Below are positions 43,424 through 56,691 of a stretch of 64,000 bases of DNA, piece by piece. A model generated the notes under the pieces. It saw only the letters and a list, made by a program, of their open reading frames with translations, was not told where the DNA came from and did not search any database. Both the position numbers and the translations under genes were made by a program. Position 1 is the first letter of the stretch; every line of letters begins with the position of its first letter. Origin of the DNA: Phoronis australis (Eukaryota; Phoronida; Phoronidae); contig NMRA01000115.1 of NCBI GenBank assembly GCA_002633005.1, forward strand, positions 180,309 to 244,308. Direction: 5' to 3'.

Positions 43424-44493
43424 CTCAACGTATCTCAAAGTGCTTAAAAAGATACTGCTTTGGTGACTCTAGCCAGTTCTCTTTCTGTCCCCTGCTAGTG
43501 ATTTAGACAGGCGTGTGTTTTGTAAACGTAAGGAACTCAAGACATAATAATATATTATTATCACACTGGGTTCCTTCGCGAGATTCCTCTGTCTACTGAG
43601 TTCAGTCCAGCATTCAACTCAGAACACATACCGACTGTGTCACAGAATGGATAATACGGTTTTTGGTGAGTGATTTCCCCAGCAGTTGTGCAACTCGCCT
43701 AAGCGAAGGTCAAGCTTGTTGGTTTAACTGACTTTTTAAGGAGTTTTCAAAATTTAGTGTAAACACATGAGGGTTGAAGAGGTTAGAGACTATGATGGGT
43801 GAAAAGGTCCAGAATTAGCCGTTTTAACGTGATCAACATTGACAAGCCAACTTATGACGAACTGTCAGTCTTTTTGAAGTCAAGAACACGCCTCAAAATT
43901 GACTAGGAAAGAATTTGATAACAATTTCATAACTATGAGTTGTTAAGATTAGCTTTTGTGACAGAAAGCGGGCTTCCCGAGTCGTTTTGATGAAATTTCC
44001 AACATGCCACTCAAATCGTGAACAAGTCATGGAGTTTTCTGACCAAAAATGCCATAGTCTCAGTATTTTTACTAAGACATTATCAATTTGATCATGAATG
44101 TAATGAAGGTCACCAGTCCCCAGAGCTTCTTTACAAATCTTCAAGCAGACGTACCCAACGTGAACTGTTCACAGATCAACTGACAATACGCTTAATTCTT
44201 CTACACTAGCTGTCGGTAGCTGCATTCAAAATGATTGACGCGTGTGTATTACAATTACATGTACATGCACATTTAACTCAGTCATGTTGTATAACAACTA
44301 ACATTTCTATTTGGGTCTTATCTGCCGTACGTAAAGGCAAACATACTGTACATGTAGCTTTACAAAGACGTTTTGACGGAGCGCCTATGCCCCAAAACTA
44401 GACATAACACACAAGTTGTAGGCCTGAGTTCCAGTGTAGAACATTTTACGCTGGTTTTTTTGTTAGGCAGAAAACGTCATTCTTTGTTGCACG
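43424..44493. other. Upstream of LITAF copy 3, no gene recognised
   Basis: AT-rich with TACATGTA-type words (44266-44278, 44348-44356). No supported frame and no clear TATA close to 44494. Confidence 0.4.
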
Positions 44494-44538
44494 ATGATTT
44501 TGCCTATCCAACGTAACAGTAACATAAACGCTGAAAAC

Positions 44539-44943
44539 ATGGCCAGTGATGCGACTCAACCAGATGCTATAGGTCCTGATCCCGTACAGACAGAGGCACA
44601 GGTTTCTCCTGGAACTATGCAACAATGCGCCTGGGGACCATATCCCGTTCAGCAATACAGCGGCAACCCACCTTCGACAACGTTTGCGTACTTAACGCAG
44701 CCCGTATTCAACTTGACCCCTTGTAACGTGAAGTGTAAATTCTGCGACGCTGACGTCGTCACGGAAACAAAATACAAGATGGGACACTTCACTTGGCTTT
44801 CTTGTTGTGGACTTAGCTGCATTGGATGTCTACTTGGTTGTCAGTTCATCCCATTCTGTGTTAAAGATTTTAAAGACGTTGAGCACTCTTGTCCAAATTG
44901 TAAGCAGGTCATCGGATTAAGGCAGCGTGTTAAAGTGTTTTAA
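44539..44943 (+). CDS. LITAF-domain protein, intronless (copy 3)
   Basis: 134 residues from the ATG at 44539, chosen because it has A at -3 and G at +4 and gives an N-terminus of family length. An in-frame ATG at 44494 would add 15 residues. Pro/Gln-rich N-terminus, CxxC at 66-69 (CKFC), hydrophobic TWLSCCGLSCIGCLLGCQFIPFC, then KDVEHSCPNC with CxxC at 118-121. Lies 4.3 kb past copy 2 with an inverted-repeat element between them. No clear poly(A) signal close by. Confidence 0.9.
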   Translation: MASDATQPDAIGPDPVQTEAQVSPGTMQQCAWGPYPVQQYSGNPPSTTFAYLTQPVFNLTPCNVKCKFCDADVVTETKYKMGHFTWLSCCGLSCIGCLLGCQFIPFCVKDFKDVEHSCPNCKQVIGLRQRVKVF

Positions 44944-46839
44944 AATACACGACCTCAAGAGGTTACGAATTGCTTAACACTAACAGCGCATCGCGCCATT
45001 AGAACAAAGTGACGTGTGTTTGGTTGTTTAGTTTACTATGAAGTGTTGAAGGTGTAAGTTGTATAAAACGTGAGGACGGTGTTGTATTTTTAAAAAGTGT
45101 TTGAAATCCAACAGTCGCCGGCCCAAGACACGAACTTCTGAATTGAACCACTTAACACTATAAAGCACTGCTCTCAATTTACTCCTTCCTCAAACGAAAA
45201 ACGACCTCTGTGTTTGAAAACAACGGCTATTTCGTTATTCTTTGAGACTATGCCCGGTGCAGATATGCCGTGACAAGATAATTTACATTACCATAGTCTG
45301 ACGCAACAATAACGAACATTCTCTTCTTGCAATGATCTGAAATTACTTTCCAATTGACTCTGCGACATATTGAGGTTAATTTCATGAAGGTTATTGGTCT
45401 ACATTATGTCTTGAGGTGGGTTTACATTTATATTCGTCGTAAGCGAGTTTTGAACAGAGAAAGGAATGGATTAAATGAAGAATGCACTAAGACTTCTTCG
45501 TCGTGCACCAGGTCGCAATTGCGACGTACTGCGGTTCAACCGCAAGTGTAACAAATCGATGTGTCATCATTTGTTGTAACCATTGTTTTGAACACGTAGA
45601 TAATAATTCATGCTGGTGACATCATAATTGTACGTCTAAAATTTGTTTGAACGATTGGTTTTGTGATCCGATGCATTCGTACTTGTGAATGAGTGAGAGG
45701 TTGATTGCATGTAGGTTATTTTGCCGCTCCATACACGGTCCCTTTCACGGCATTTTGCACGTCACCCATACTGAGGTTTGTACAAGAACCTCTATCGTCA
45801 AAACGCCTACCCATCGGTAGATTTTTTGTGAGACGCCAAGCCTCAGCGACGAGTTCACGACAATAAAACACTGACTGAAATATACTGATTTAACGTAGAA
45901 TAAAATTGGTAATATTTCGAAAAGCTCGGCTTCTTACTGAAATTGAAATCCTCTCGAAAAATTAGGTGAGGATGATTCTTATGCGAAGAAACACAATGAA
46001 AGTTAATAATAATTAGTAAATGCGATATATTTCGGTTCTCTTGCACTGCTTAATGAGCTGCTGCATTTGATATTATGACCTGTGGTAGAAAATTGACTTG
46101 CGAGGCGTGATGCCGGAAAAAAAGATAGCGGGGAATCTCAACAATGGGCGAGATTGATTTCTCTGAACTTTGTCTCGATTTGGAAACTAGTGTGCGCTTT
46201 GGAGCTATTACCAGGAATACATTGTTCTCCGAATGTTGTTGGCGATTGCTTTAAAAAATTCCGCTGTTGCACGAAGAACTATCAAAATTGGACTTGTATG
46301 GTTTAATGAAAAGAAAAATAAGGTACAGTAGCAGAGTGAAACGATGTTTTAGAAAACGGTAACTATATTTCTTCAAATCAGTTGCAACTACAATATTTCA
46401 TATCAAATGATATATCACCACTCTGTGTATTGTACCGTTGTTTTGCTATCATTACGAAAAAACATGATCGCGTGACCGATGAAGTGAAGTCCTATTGATG
46501 ACAACCCGTCATGCAAAAATTTTCCGCAACAGAGTTTTGGAGAACACTCCCTAGAAGTATCTGAAAGTTAAAAGTCTCCGATTCGCCATTTCCGAGTTTC
46601 CGAAGTTATCCAAATGTTTCAGGACTCTACACCAAACTTGAGTTAAGACACGGAATTTTAAATTTGAAGGAACGAGGTTTCGGAATTGAAGGAAGTCAGC
46701 TATCTTGTTTGCGCATTTAGTATGGTTAGACGGGTTTGTATGAACCGAACACATGTTTCACATTGCTGCTGCGGCACCTGGTGTTAGCGTGCTCAACTAT
46801 CGATCCACTCAACTGAATAATTTCCTGAACTGCACTACC
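44944..46839. other. Between LITAF copy 3 and GCKR, no gene recognised
   Basis: Only short, motif-free frames. No canonical promoter word stands out before the first GCKR ATG at 46840. Confidence 0.4.
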
Positions 46840-49800
46840 ATGTCGGCATCCGTTCCTTTCACAGAACAATCCAACCGGAGGACAGAATTCATTGACGTAG
46901 CATCCCCCGAAGGTAGGAGTTGCACACACCAAGGCTATTTCTCATAACTAATTCATGTTCTAACGCCATTTCTGGAAAGGACGCTTCGTATATAGAGCTT
47001 TGTTTTTCCAAAGTACGCGGACGTTTATGAACTTGTTATCTGAGATCATTCATTGCTGGGCAATACAAACAGTTGGCACATATCGACAAAGGTCACTGCT
47101 AGGTACATGTAGTAGCCAGTTAGCAGTGTATGAAGGCTGAGGAGTACCTTATCAGGACAGTACCTAACCACGGACATTTAAAACAGGTGCTCGAACTTTG
47201 AAGTCGATTTTCAAAAAGCTTTATCAAAACGAAAGACACCATTCGAAGTTGCCAGCGTTCCTAGTCAACGACCCAACGTCCGACATGTTTGACCTAATTT
47301 TCATTTTGAGTAGTTAAAAATTTGTAAAAAAGAGGGCGCTATAATAATATAGCAAATTAGGTTTCTGCCTTTCTTCGGTTTCTTGTCATTTTTATTTGAA
47401 AACAGTACTAAGAGCGATGGAATAGCCTGTGCATTAATTTGCATGTACATGCACACTTTTACATTCGAAAACTCTTTTGGCCGGTTAATATAGAAAACAA
47501 CTTCATTTTGTGTGCTAGCGATTTTAGTTACCGGTCACATCGGAAATTTAATAAATATTTAAAAACAAAAATGTAAAATGTTCAACATGTAGAGCTAACG
47601 ACTGGACGATTCCATGCAAAATATGGGAGTCAACCGACAATGACCTTGCCCGTTGCAATTTCCTTGCGTCATTTTGCAGCTTTTTTAACAATGAAAGAAA
47701 AGTAGGCCTATGTCATCATTTTGAAAACGATGCGCTCGTGACGAGCAAGAGCCATTTATCAAATTTTTCGACATCTTTTGAGATCTTATGACAACGTCGC
47801 CGAAGCAAAATTTGCTCCGAAATTCAATTTACTGGCAATAATGCTTAAAAATTTAACGAAGTGAAACAAATTCGGATAAGCTGTTGTTAACTGCACGCAA
47901 CCCTGTGGAAGTACTGTGCAAGTATAACGGTGAAAAAATCGGACACAAAAGTAAGTGGCCTACCCATATTATTGCTACATAGATTTAACAGCGGAATAAG
48001 GGCAACGGCCTGTATTTTGACATACACTGTAGGTAACGAATTTAGCTTACTCAATGAGGAATGTAGTTTTAATTTGCATTGATTTGTGCCAGATTTGTTT
48101 GGCCATTTTTTAACCATATCGCTCAAAAGCTGTATATAAATTATTCAGTTTCATATGCGCTAACTGCAAAGCGATACCGAATCTAGTTTACAGTGAAACA
48201 ACACGTGTAGTTGAGATAAAAGGTCATATATATTATGACAAACTAAACTACTACAGATATCAGTAATTACAAAAGTTATATAACATGTTGAACTGTAAAG
48301 GTGGGTGACAATCTGCCTCCAATGAAGGTATACACAAGTGGTGAATAGTAAGTTAAGAAACAATATGCGGAAGCATAACAGCAACACCGGGACAACGACA
48401 TTTAGTTTTGTACAATGTCTAGTACGGCCACTGATTGCATCCATATACATGTATTTGACAAGTGTGATTTGTTTTTGTTGATAAGACCTAATCTATCTGC
48501 AAATGTTGCCTGTAACACTGACATAAAACATTGCCTAATGAATTGCAAGACGGACGCCTTTACATAAGTAACAAATGACAATTATAAAGAACATACCTGC
48601 ACTCATTTTGGAGTTATTAAGCGTCTAATTTGGTCGAAAGAAGAATAAGAATAAGAAGAATAAGAATAAATAGAAGAAACCCCAGCAACAACATCACTCT
48701 GCGCTTGCACGCGCAGAGTAAATAGAATAATCAATAAGAATAAGTATAACAAGCCAAACAGAAGAAGAGGCAAAAATATGAGATATACTTAAGAAAACAA
48801 AGTGAAGTAGGCTAAACGACCGACTAACTAGGAACCAGAAAGTGGACTGGTGCAGCTTTGGAGTCTTGGTTAACTCTAGTTTTTAAACACTACTGCATGC
48901 GAAGCAGTTGGAATTATGGCAGATTGCTACATGTAAGATTGAATTTGGTAAAAACTCGGAGAATGCTTGAAAAGAGTGTCTTTTTTAATTTACAGCAGAG
49001 ATTGGTATTTCGTTGTAGTTAATACGACGAGGAACTTCAAATCTGATACAGGCTTTTGATGACAATTTGTTGGATGGGGTAGTTCAAGTTTTGGGTTGTA
49101 TCAGTAGCGTGTAAAGGTTTGGTGATGCCCGAGGCGATTTCTTTTTTTGGATGCCCCGCTTTTTACTCAAATGCATAGCGCCTAGGACTATGAAAAGAAA
49201 AAAGATGAAACAAAAACTAAAAACATTATTCAATTTAACTACAAACCAGTCACTATTTCAAAAATTTAGTTACAAGTATATTGATTGGATGCCCCCCGCA
49301 ATATGGATGCCCAGGGCCGTCGCCCCGTCGCCCCCTCCCCCTTCTGCAAGGTACATGGTTGTATTGTAGGAATAGTAGCAGAAAATTGATTCAAGTACAT
49401 GTACGTACACGTAAAAATGCTAATGTGTCTGTTTGGTTTATATTGGACTGGTCTACTCAAGAAATCGTTAGTGGAAAAGTACTTAGGTGGCTGATTATTG
49501 AGGAATTTGTAACAAAATATTGCAGTTAAGATTTTAAAGATGTCTTGAAGCAGAGGGAGGTGAAGTTCCTCACATAGATGGGAAGAATATGCGCACAGCT
49601 ACATGTACTTAGCTTAGGTATTGTTGTGTTTGACGACGTGTAATCTTAAAATGGATAAAAAACCGGAAGTTGTGTGGAATATCGCGAGTTTTTCTTTACT
49701 TGCAGTTGCAGCAACTGCAAACTACTAACACATTTCTAAATGGCCTCGTCCCCAAGCCTCAAGATGGCGCTGATCGGTTTGGCCATTTGAGGCTTGGTAT

Positions 49801-52800
49801 GGTTAATACCTTCTTCGCAATGATTGGCCACTGCCTAGTTGGCGTCATCAAAACAAAGGCAGATTTAAATTATTTTTACAGGCGTTGTTGCTGCCATTCA
49901 TGAAGCAGAAGGCATCGTTTTGGTTATTGTTTGAAATAAAGGTGGTTGGCGTACTTATTTTCAATTTTTTATCTTTGAAATTAATCTGTTTTCGAATTTT
50001 TCATTTTTGTAATAATTTATACCTAAATTGCTGCAGTATACTGTTAGTTTTCATTTTTAAATTAAATTACCAATAAACGTATACATCTCTCGTCATCAGC
50101 CAATCGAAACGTTTGAATGATGTCTTCCAATTTTCCGATCATTTAACCAACGAGATGCCTTTTTACGCTATCTCTTTACTGTGGTCCGTCACTTAGCACG
50201 AGGAAAGAGTCCAAGAAAGCTCAATTCATCAAGCAGGCAACAAGCCCTGGTCTAATGCACACGATGTTTATTTTCAGAAATTGTCAAGTTGCTGAACGAG
50301 TGCAATGATGAAATTTTTGACGGTATACGTGGATTTGAGGTACGTCAGTTTAGAACACCACCAGCGTGCCATCAAAGATACTTACGTGCTATTTATGTAA
50401 CCACATGCAGTTGCATTTCGATCCTGTTTAGCTGTTTAAAAAGATGAACTAATGATAGAAGTGCTTTGAGTTTAAAAAACATCACACTCATTCGATTGTG
50501 AATTGATGCTAATTGGCCCTGCAACACAAATCACAGACAATGTGTTCATGCGCCATTTTTGAATACATAATTTTAAGGTTGGACAATCCCAATAAAGTCG
50601 AACGTACATGTAGTGTATTATGTCGCTGATGGTTTCGATGTTCTTGTTAGTAACGGAAATAGAACGTTTTCACGGTAAGGATATTATGAGACTAATTTTA
50701 TGTGAGTAAAAGGCCTAATTCTCGCTTTAGCCAGCTAAACGGAGTAAAACTACAGCTTTAATTACCGTTGTGTGTAAAATTGATCTCGCCGTGTTCTTAA
50801 TTCAGCTTCAAAAGTACTTTCTGGATTTGGAATAAATGGCGGTTCTTTTTTTTCTGGTTCTTTTTTTTCTTGAGACAATGCTCTGTGCAAAAATGACCCT
50901 ACAAGTCAACGTGTTGAACCTAGCCCTGCTCAAGCAATAACTGAATGTAAGTTCAAACAGTCATTTGTAGTTTGACCAAATAAAATATTTAGTCTAATTT
51001 CATAACGGTAATTGGTGTAAATCAAAACTGTTTTGACGTACATGTAAGTGAGTGGTTTTTTGCCGCTGATAGTAATGTGTTGTAGAAATGAATACTTCTT
51101 TTGGCACGTGGTTTCGCCTATCAGTTGTTATTGAAAGACATAGCGGAAGTTAATGAACGTCTGGTATTACAGAAACAATAATAAACTACACGTTTGAAAA
51201 GACATAATTAAATTCAGAAAATGGGAAAGAAAATGCAACGTTGCATACTGAAATCTCGTAGATGCAACCAGTTGTAGGTCACTCTATCAGTATTTCGGCG
51301 TTACATTGAACACGTGTAACTTAAGTTGATGTCTTTAAAACATGTCTCAGTTGTAACCTAAATCTAGCAAACGAGTTAGCTTCGTTTGAGCACAAATATC
51401 TCTATCAAGGCTAATCGAAAACCTGCAGAAATATCACTCACAGAATCAATTTTCAGGTCAATCACAGACCCGACATTATCAAACTCCTCTGTCCGCCATG
51501 TTCAAAGTCGTGTGTTCCTAGATTGTAGACAACAGAATGTACATGTAATTTAGTCTATGGTCTGTTTTACAGCGATTTTATATCGTCCACAAAATATGGT
51601 TGCTTACACTTATAATTGCCTGACTTTGTCGAGGTTGTGCATTGATCAATTGTCTTTCAGAACATATTCTGTGAGAGAATACTTCAGGTGATGGAAGAAG
51701 TTGGACAGACTGTTGTCGAAATTATGCAGGTGATTATATAGATACCCATAGAAAGAGAGGACAGTGAAAAACATTGGCAGAGGCCACACATTGAGTTTGA
51801 TTGACAATCAATGAACTGCATTCGATTTGTATTGTAATCTTGCAAAATCAGGAACACTAACTGTACATGTAGCTCGACGTGATAAGAATTGAATTTGTCT
51901 TTCACTCACGACAAATACAACGCTTTAAGATGAGGCATGTGCCATCTTAAAGCTCGTTCTACGATCTAGCGATGACGTCATGTTATATTTTGGAGACATG
52001 GAGCATATTGCGAGGGACATCTCAGTGTTTGAATGACTATCTGCAGACTACTGATGTGCATCTAAAATCAGTGAGCAATGCACGTGCATGTCCATTGCTT
52101 GGTTCTTGGAAACATTGCTGCCATTTGTTTAAAACTTACAGCAAAAAAACAAGCGGTCTGTGGAAGAGATAAGATTTTAGTTTAGACTACTTACCACTAT
52201 TAAACCTTTCCCTTGCTCAAATGAGAAGTGATTTTTGGTCTTGCACAGAAGTGATAATTCATTATTCCTTGAAATCTTTCCCAAGATTAAAATGACAAGT
52301 CGGAAAAGTTACCTTGAATAGCCTGGTTTCAAGCAGTAACGATCATTCAGCTCTTTCCAAGTGCAACAATCAAATATTTATTTTGACTTACAAACAATTT
52401 GAGACATTTTATAACGGTATGTGGTCTGAATCCAACAGTGTTTTTGCGACCTAATTAAAGCGAGTTTATAGATTGGCCGGTTTCCTATTGCTGGACGTGC
52501 GACCTCGAGAGTACCGTTTTCTCATTGTCATTTGCCAGTCACCTTGCTCAGACAACTGATTTTAATAAGTTGCTTGAGTAAGATGATTGATCTTGAAAGT
52601 TTTTATTTTAAGGCTAAAGGCGACACTAGTGCAATCGTTCTAAGTGGGTGTGGAACTTCCGGGAGGCTGGCATTCTTAATATCGGTAAGAAGTTTGTTAC
52701 AACATCCCGCCAGATGAAGTTAAGACTGTCGTACAGTTTGCATAGTTTCTTGACAGGTTTCATGAAACCTTTTATGTCTTAAATTAGACCAAAATCAGAC

Positions 52801-54856
52801 TACCAATCTGTCTTAGTCCTGTTTCATAAAAATTCCTAAGACCAAATTTAGACCGAAATCGGTCTCGGCTAAAGCCGATTATTAGGTTGCTGCCGAGTTG
52901 TCTTAAGTGGACCTTTGGTCTAAATAACCAAAATTTACTACATCTGTGGATACTATTTTGCTCAGCATCTCAATTCTGCCAAATTTCGCTCTCTCAAGAT
53001 TTTTATTAACTTCTTTTAAACATCATGTTGTTTTACCACTCATATTTTCAGAGAGCGTTCAATAAACATCTCGTAAAAGCTGGCCTGTCGCCGCGCCTCC
53101 ACTATATCATTGCAGGAGGGGACAAGTAAGGAAGTATTATCATGCTCTTATTTAATAATACCTCTCAATTACTGCAAGTAAAGAAAGGTCTCACATTTAT
53201 AAAAGACCAAAGTGATGTCGCTATTAATTCAATTATATTTTTAAGTGAAATGTATAGACGTCTATTTGAATTGGTATTTGGTGTCTGAAGACGTGTGTCA
53301 GATGTAACTTGTTTTGTGCATATTCTTTATCACAGAGCCTTGTTCACATCGCAAGAAGCTCCCGAAGATGATCCATGGCTAGGGGTAGAGGAACTAAGAA
53401 AGGTAAGCAGGTTTATCAGTTAGCTTGATCTGGCGCGAAGCAAAAGGAGCTTGAGACTGAGCGCCCTAGTGCAAGAAGGTTAGAAAATACCGAGTTTCTC
53501 ATTAAATTAACTTCAATAGAATTTAGGGCACCTACAGAAAATAGGGATCCTACCTTGTCGCGACAACACCCCACGACGTAGCGTGTGGAAACGGAGGCAA
53601 AGTGTTCTTAACGAACTTGTATTGGCTATACGTGGTGCGGAGTGACAGAACTCGGGATGGGTGGCGACCTGAGGAATTGGTGATGAACTGCAGCGCATTT
53701 TTCATGAAAGTAACTTACTGTAAGATGGAGTCTTTCGCTCCCACTTGTTTCGTGTTTATTCTCGGAGACATTGAACTCTTACTCATTAAGTTTAAAAAAT
53801 GTTCTTGATATACTTGTAGTTGTCAGGAGCGCAATATCAAATTTCGGATTTAAGACTTAAAGCACTTTTCATAAAACATTATGGTATTGTTATTCCAGAT
53901 ACAGTTATTCCTAATAACGAGGGGCACTCATAGCGGGTCAAATTTCAGGCATCGTGAAGTGTGCATTCGCCATTGCTGTCTTTCATTGAAATGAAGTCGG
54001 ACGACAATTGAACAATGAAACGCATAAACAATTGTCATTCCCGGTTGCAAAGCCTAGACGAGTCAGTCGTTTTATTTTTATGAACCAGATATATCTTTAT
54101 CTTACTTCCGTTTTCATTGACAAATGATTGCCATACAACTTCGGCGTCCGTCAACATCAACGATTGTGCGGCACTTCTATATAAGTATATAAATTGATGT
54201 ACATGTATTGGTCAAAGAATTTTGCTTTCGGATGATATGAAAGAAGATAGACCATGAGCTGACAATTTAGTAAATGTTGCAGGTGACGGTTAAAAAGACA
54301 AAGGTTTTGTACATCGGAATAACCTGCGGGTTTTCATCGGCCTTTGTGGCAGGGCAACTTCATTATTGTCTGGAACAGTCCGATGTATTCTCTCCAGTTC
54401 TCGTTGGCTTCAACCCACTTTGCCGTGCCCGAAAGAATCCCATTGAGAATTGGGACAAAACTTTCTTTCAAGGTATTTTTTTTCTGACGGGCAGATGATA
54501 CGAACATGTGAAGTGGGAGAGGGGAAGACTGGGTTGGTTGTGTAGGCTTAGCAGTAGCAGCCACAGCAAAGGCACTCGAAGTAGTAGCTACAGCAGAGAC
54601 AGTCGAAGTAGTAGCAACTGGAGCACAAGCAACAGCAGCATCAGCAACTGCAACAGCAGCAGCATTGGGTGGTGGTGGTAGGTGTGGTGGTGGCAACACT
54701 ACCGTAGCTGCACCTACAGAAGTAGCATCAATAGCAGTTGCGGGCTAGAAGTAGTAGTAATAGCAACAGTAGGCCTAGCAGGGGCATCAGCGTGTTTCAT
54801 TTCAGCCCGTATGGCGGAGAGAGGGAGGAGAGAGCAAGTTTGTGTGTGTGTGTGTT

Positions 54857-54934
<78 letters not shown>

Positions 54935-56035
54935 CTTTTATTTACATTAAATTATAATAATACAATGATTAAAATTTGATTTCAATTAGGAGGCCTTCTA
55001 AAGGTTATTGACCGCTAATAAGAAGTTCCCTGTACAAAATAAATTAATGGAAATGCAAAAATCAGTAGGAATACTTAAGAAAACAAAGTGAATTAGTGCT
55101 GAAAACGACCGACACGCCAGGAACCAAGAAGAAGACTGGCACAGCTCAGGAGATTTTGAGAAAACAATTAGATACAGTAACATATGAAGAGAGGGAGAGA
55201 CGATTGACGAATTATGACGTGGTGCTAATATTGAGGATTTTACGTTGGCCTTTTATGAACAGTTGTATTGTGATGCTTCTCTGTTTACCAACGTTTGTTT
55301 ATTCCAGTGGCAGAGATGTTGCAGGCTGCATGTCTCAACAAAAAAGGATTTCTATTAAATCCCGTTGTTGGGGTAGGTATATTCAGTTTACGATTACGTA
55401 GCATAATTTTACGTCAAGTTAGAAATGTGAGCCTTATTCAATACCAAGGGTGAATCTTCCATTACTTAATGAAAATGGAAATCTACGACGACATTTGTGT
55501 TTGAATCTTTCCTTACCCAGAATGTTTATATTCATCTATCATTTTGTTTGGAATATTTCATTTCTATTGACTAATGAGATTTCTTATCATGCATCTAATA
55601 AGCTTAACCATTATTTCAATGAAAATACATAGGGACTTAAATCAGAGACGTTGCATTATAATATCCTTGAATATATTCGAGAATTTCACTTAGAGTTCGT
55701 TCGCTGTCTTTGTCAAATCAAGCAAAGTGACTTACTTGTGTAACAACAGCATGCGAAAACGCAGACAGGTCCAACAATGAAGTGGAAAGTTGAGGAGCAC
55801 AGTTCAGTCCATATTTTGGACTGTTTCATGGAACCAGCCTCTAACATTGACAAGAACCATTTGATGTATTTTGGCCTTGATGAGCAAACTTTCATTCAGC
55901 TCAAAACTTCTTTGTCTGGTGTTATGTACAGGCAGAGCCGATAAGAGGTTCATCGAGAATGAAAGGAGGAACTGTCACAAAGATTCTTCTGGAGGCCATA
56001 TTCATTCGCGCGCTTATGACTGCATCTGGGTGCAG
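46840..56035 (+). CDS. GCKR: Glucokinase regulatory protein, N-terminal and first SIS domain exons (partial)
   Basis: Exons: 46840-46912, 50278-50339, 51661-51729, 52613-52684, 53052-53125, 53336-53402, 54283-54472, 55308-55372, 55932-56035, all with GT-AG sites and matching phases (about 258 residues). GCKR is the fructose-phosphate-sensing inhibitor of glucokinase, related to bacterial MurQ etherases, built of two SIS domains and a helical lid. Recognised motifs: VPFTEQSN near the start, EIVKLLNECNDEIF, the phosphate-binding LSGCGTSGR (78-86), IIAGGDKALFTSQEAPEDD, FVAGQ, VLVGFNP, GFLLNPVVG, and EPIRGSSRMKGG-x-x-TKILLE (about 226-243), a hallmark of the family. The last exon ends in phase 2. 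The second SIS domain and lid were not found in the following 7.7 kb, so the gene is truncated, rearranged or has exons too diverged for me to see. A short exon between 50339 and 51661 may be missing. Confidence 0.85.
48640..48719 (-). repeat. Copy of the palindromic GCGCAGAGT repeat family
   Basis: 48696-48719 is a hairpin (ACTCTGCGC, 6-nt loop, GCGCAGAGT). Read on the minus strand it is followed by GTTGTTGCTGGGGTTTCTTC and a (TTCTTA)n tail, matching 60315-60480 in order. Lies in GCKR intron 1. Confidence 0.65.
54538..54790. repeat. Imperfect AGCAGT/ACAGCA trinucleotide repeat
   Basis: Runs of GTAGCA, ACAGCA and GGTGGT triplets in the GCKR intron after exon 54283-54472. Frames through it are Ala/Val/Thr or Ser low complexity and are not called. 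Confidence 0.7.
54839..54930. repeat. Compound (GT)n(GA)n microsatellite
   Basis: About 50 nt of GT with one TTTGTTT interruption, directly followed by about 40 nt of GA. Confidence 0.95.
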
Positions 56036-56527
56036 GTAGTGTACTCTAATAACTCTTGTTGCTTTTATCGTTTTCACCTTCAAGTTGGCACCTTTTACGT
56101 GTAACCCTTAGGCGAGCTTTTGCTCACTAATGATATCGGGTGAATGCTCGCCGGATGGTTTCACGTAAAAAGTCGCACGAGACCATATCATCTCTACTTG
56201 GAAAATTCTTGTCTCCATTGCCATTAACCTGTCTGGAGCAATTTCCGGAATTTAGTTGAAGTGCGCATGCACGGCAGATGCATTTCCGGATTTAAGTTGG
56301 CGTACCCAGCTCGACCAACGGATTTTGCTGTACGTTCCTTCGCAGCACTCTCTTGTGGCCAGGGAGAAAACTTAGGTAATGACAAATTAGCGACGCATCA
56401 GCACGAGTTCACGCTTCGTTTTTATTTTCGTTGGAAATTTTAATCAATAAATAGAGCAGTGATGGAGCGGTAGTCTTATTATGAAGTGCTGTTTTACATT
56501 GGTCGGCGCTCAAAATAGCCTAATCTA

Positions 56528-56684
56528 GTGGCGGATTTAGAGAGGTCAACGGAGCCATGGCCCCCCCTAAAATTCTCTCAGATTCCATTGGTCAGTTCGG
56601 GGACCCCGTGCGAATGTCTGACGGGCGAAATCCTGGCTAATACTCTACCCTTCCCCCCAACTCAAAATCCTGGAGCCGCCCCTG
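56528..56684. mobile_element. Second short hAT-like element of the 23303 family
   Basis: GTGGCGGATTTAG at the left and GAGCCGCCCCTG at the right; the interior matches 23303-23453 (CCCCCCTAAAATTCTC, AATGTCTGAC, GGCTAATACTCT). Flanked by TAATCTA on both sides (56521-56527 and 56685-56691). Confidence 0.7.
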
Positions 56685-56691
56685 TAATCTA

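Noticed and set aside
54334-54957. Ala/Val/Thr-rich and Cys/Val-Arg/Glu-rich ORFs
   Set aside because: Artefacts of the trinucleotide repeat and the (GT)n(GA)n microsatellite in a GCKR intron.
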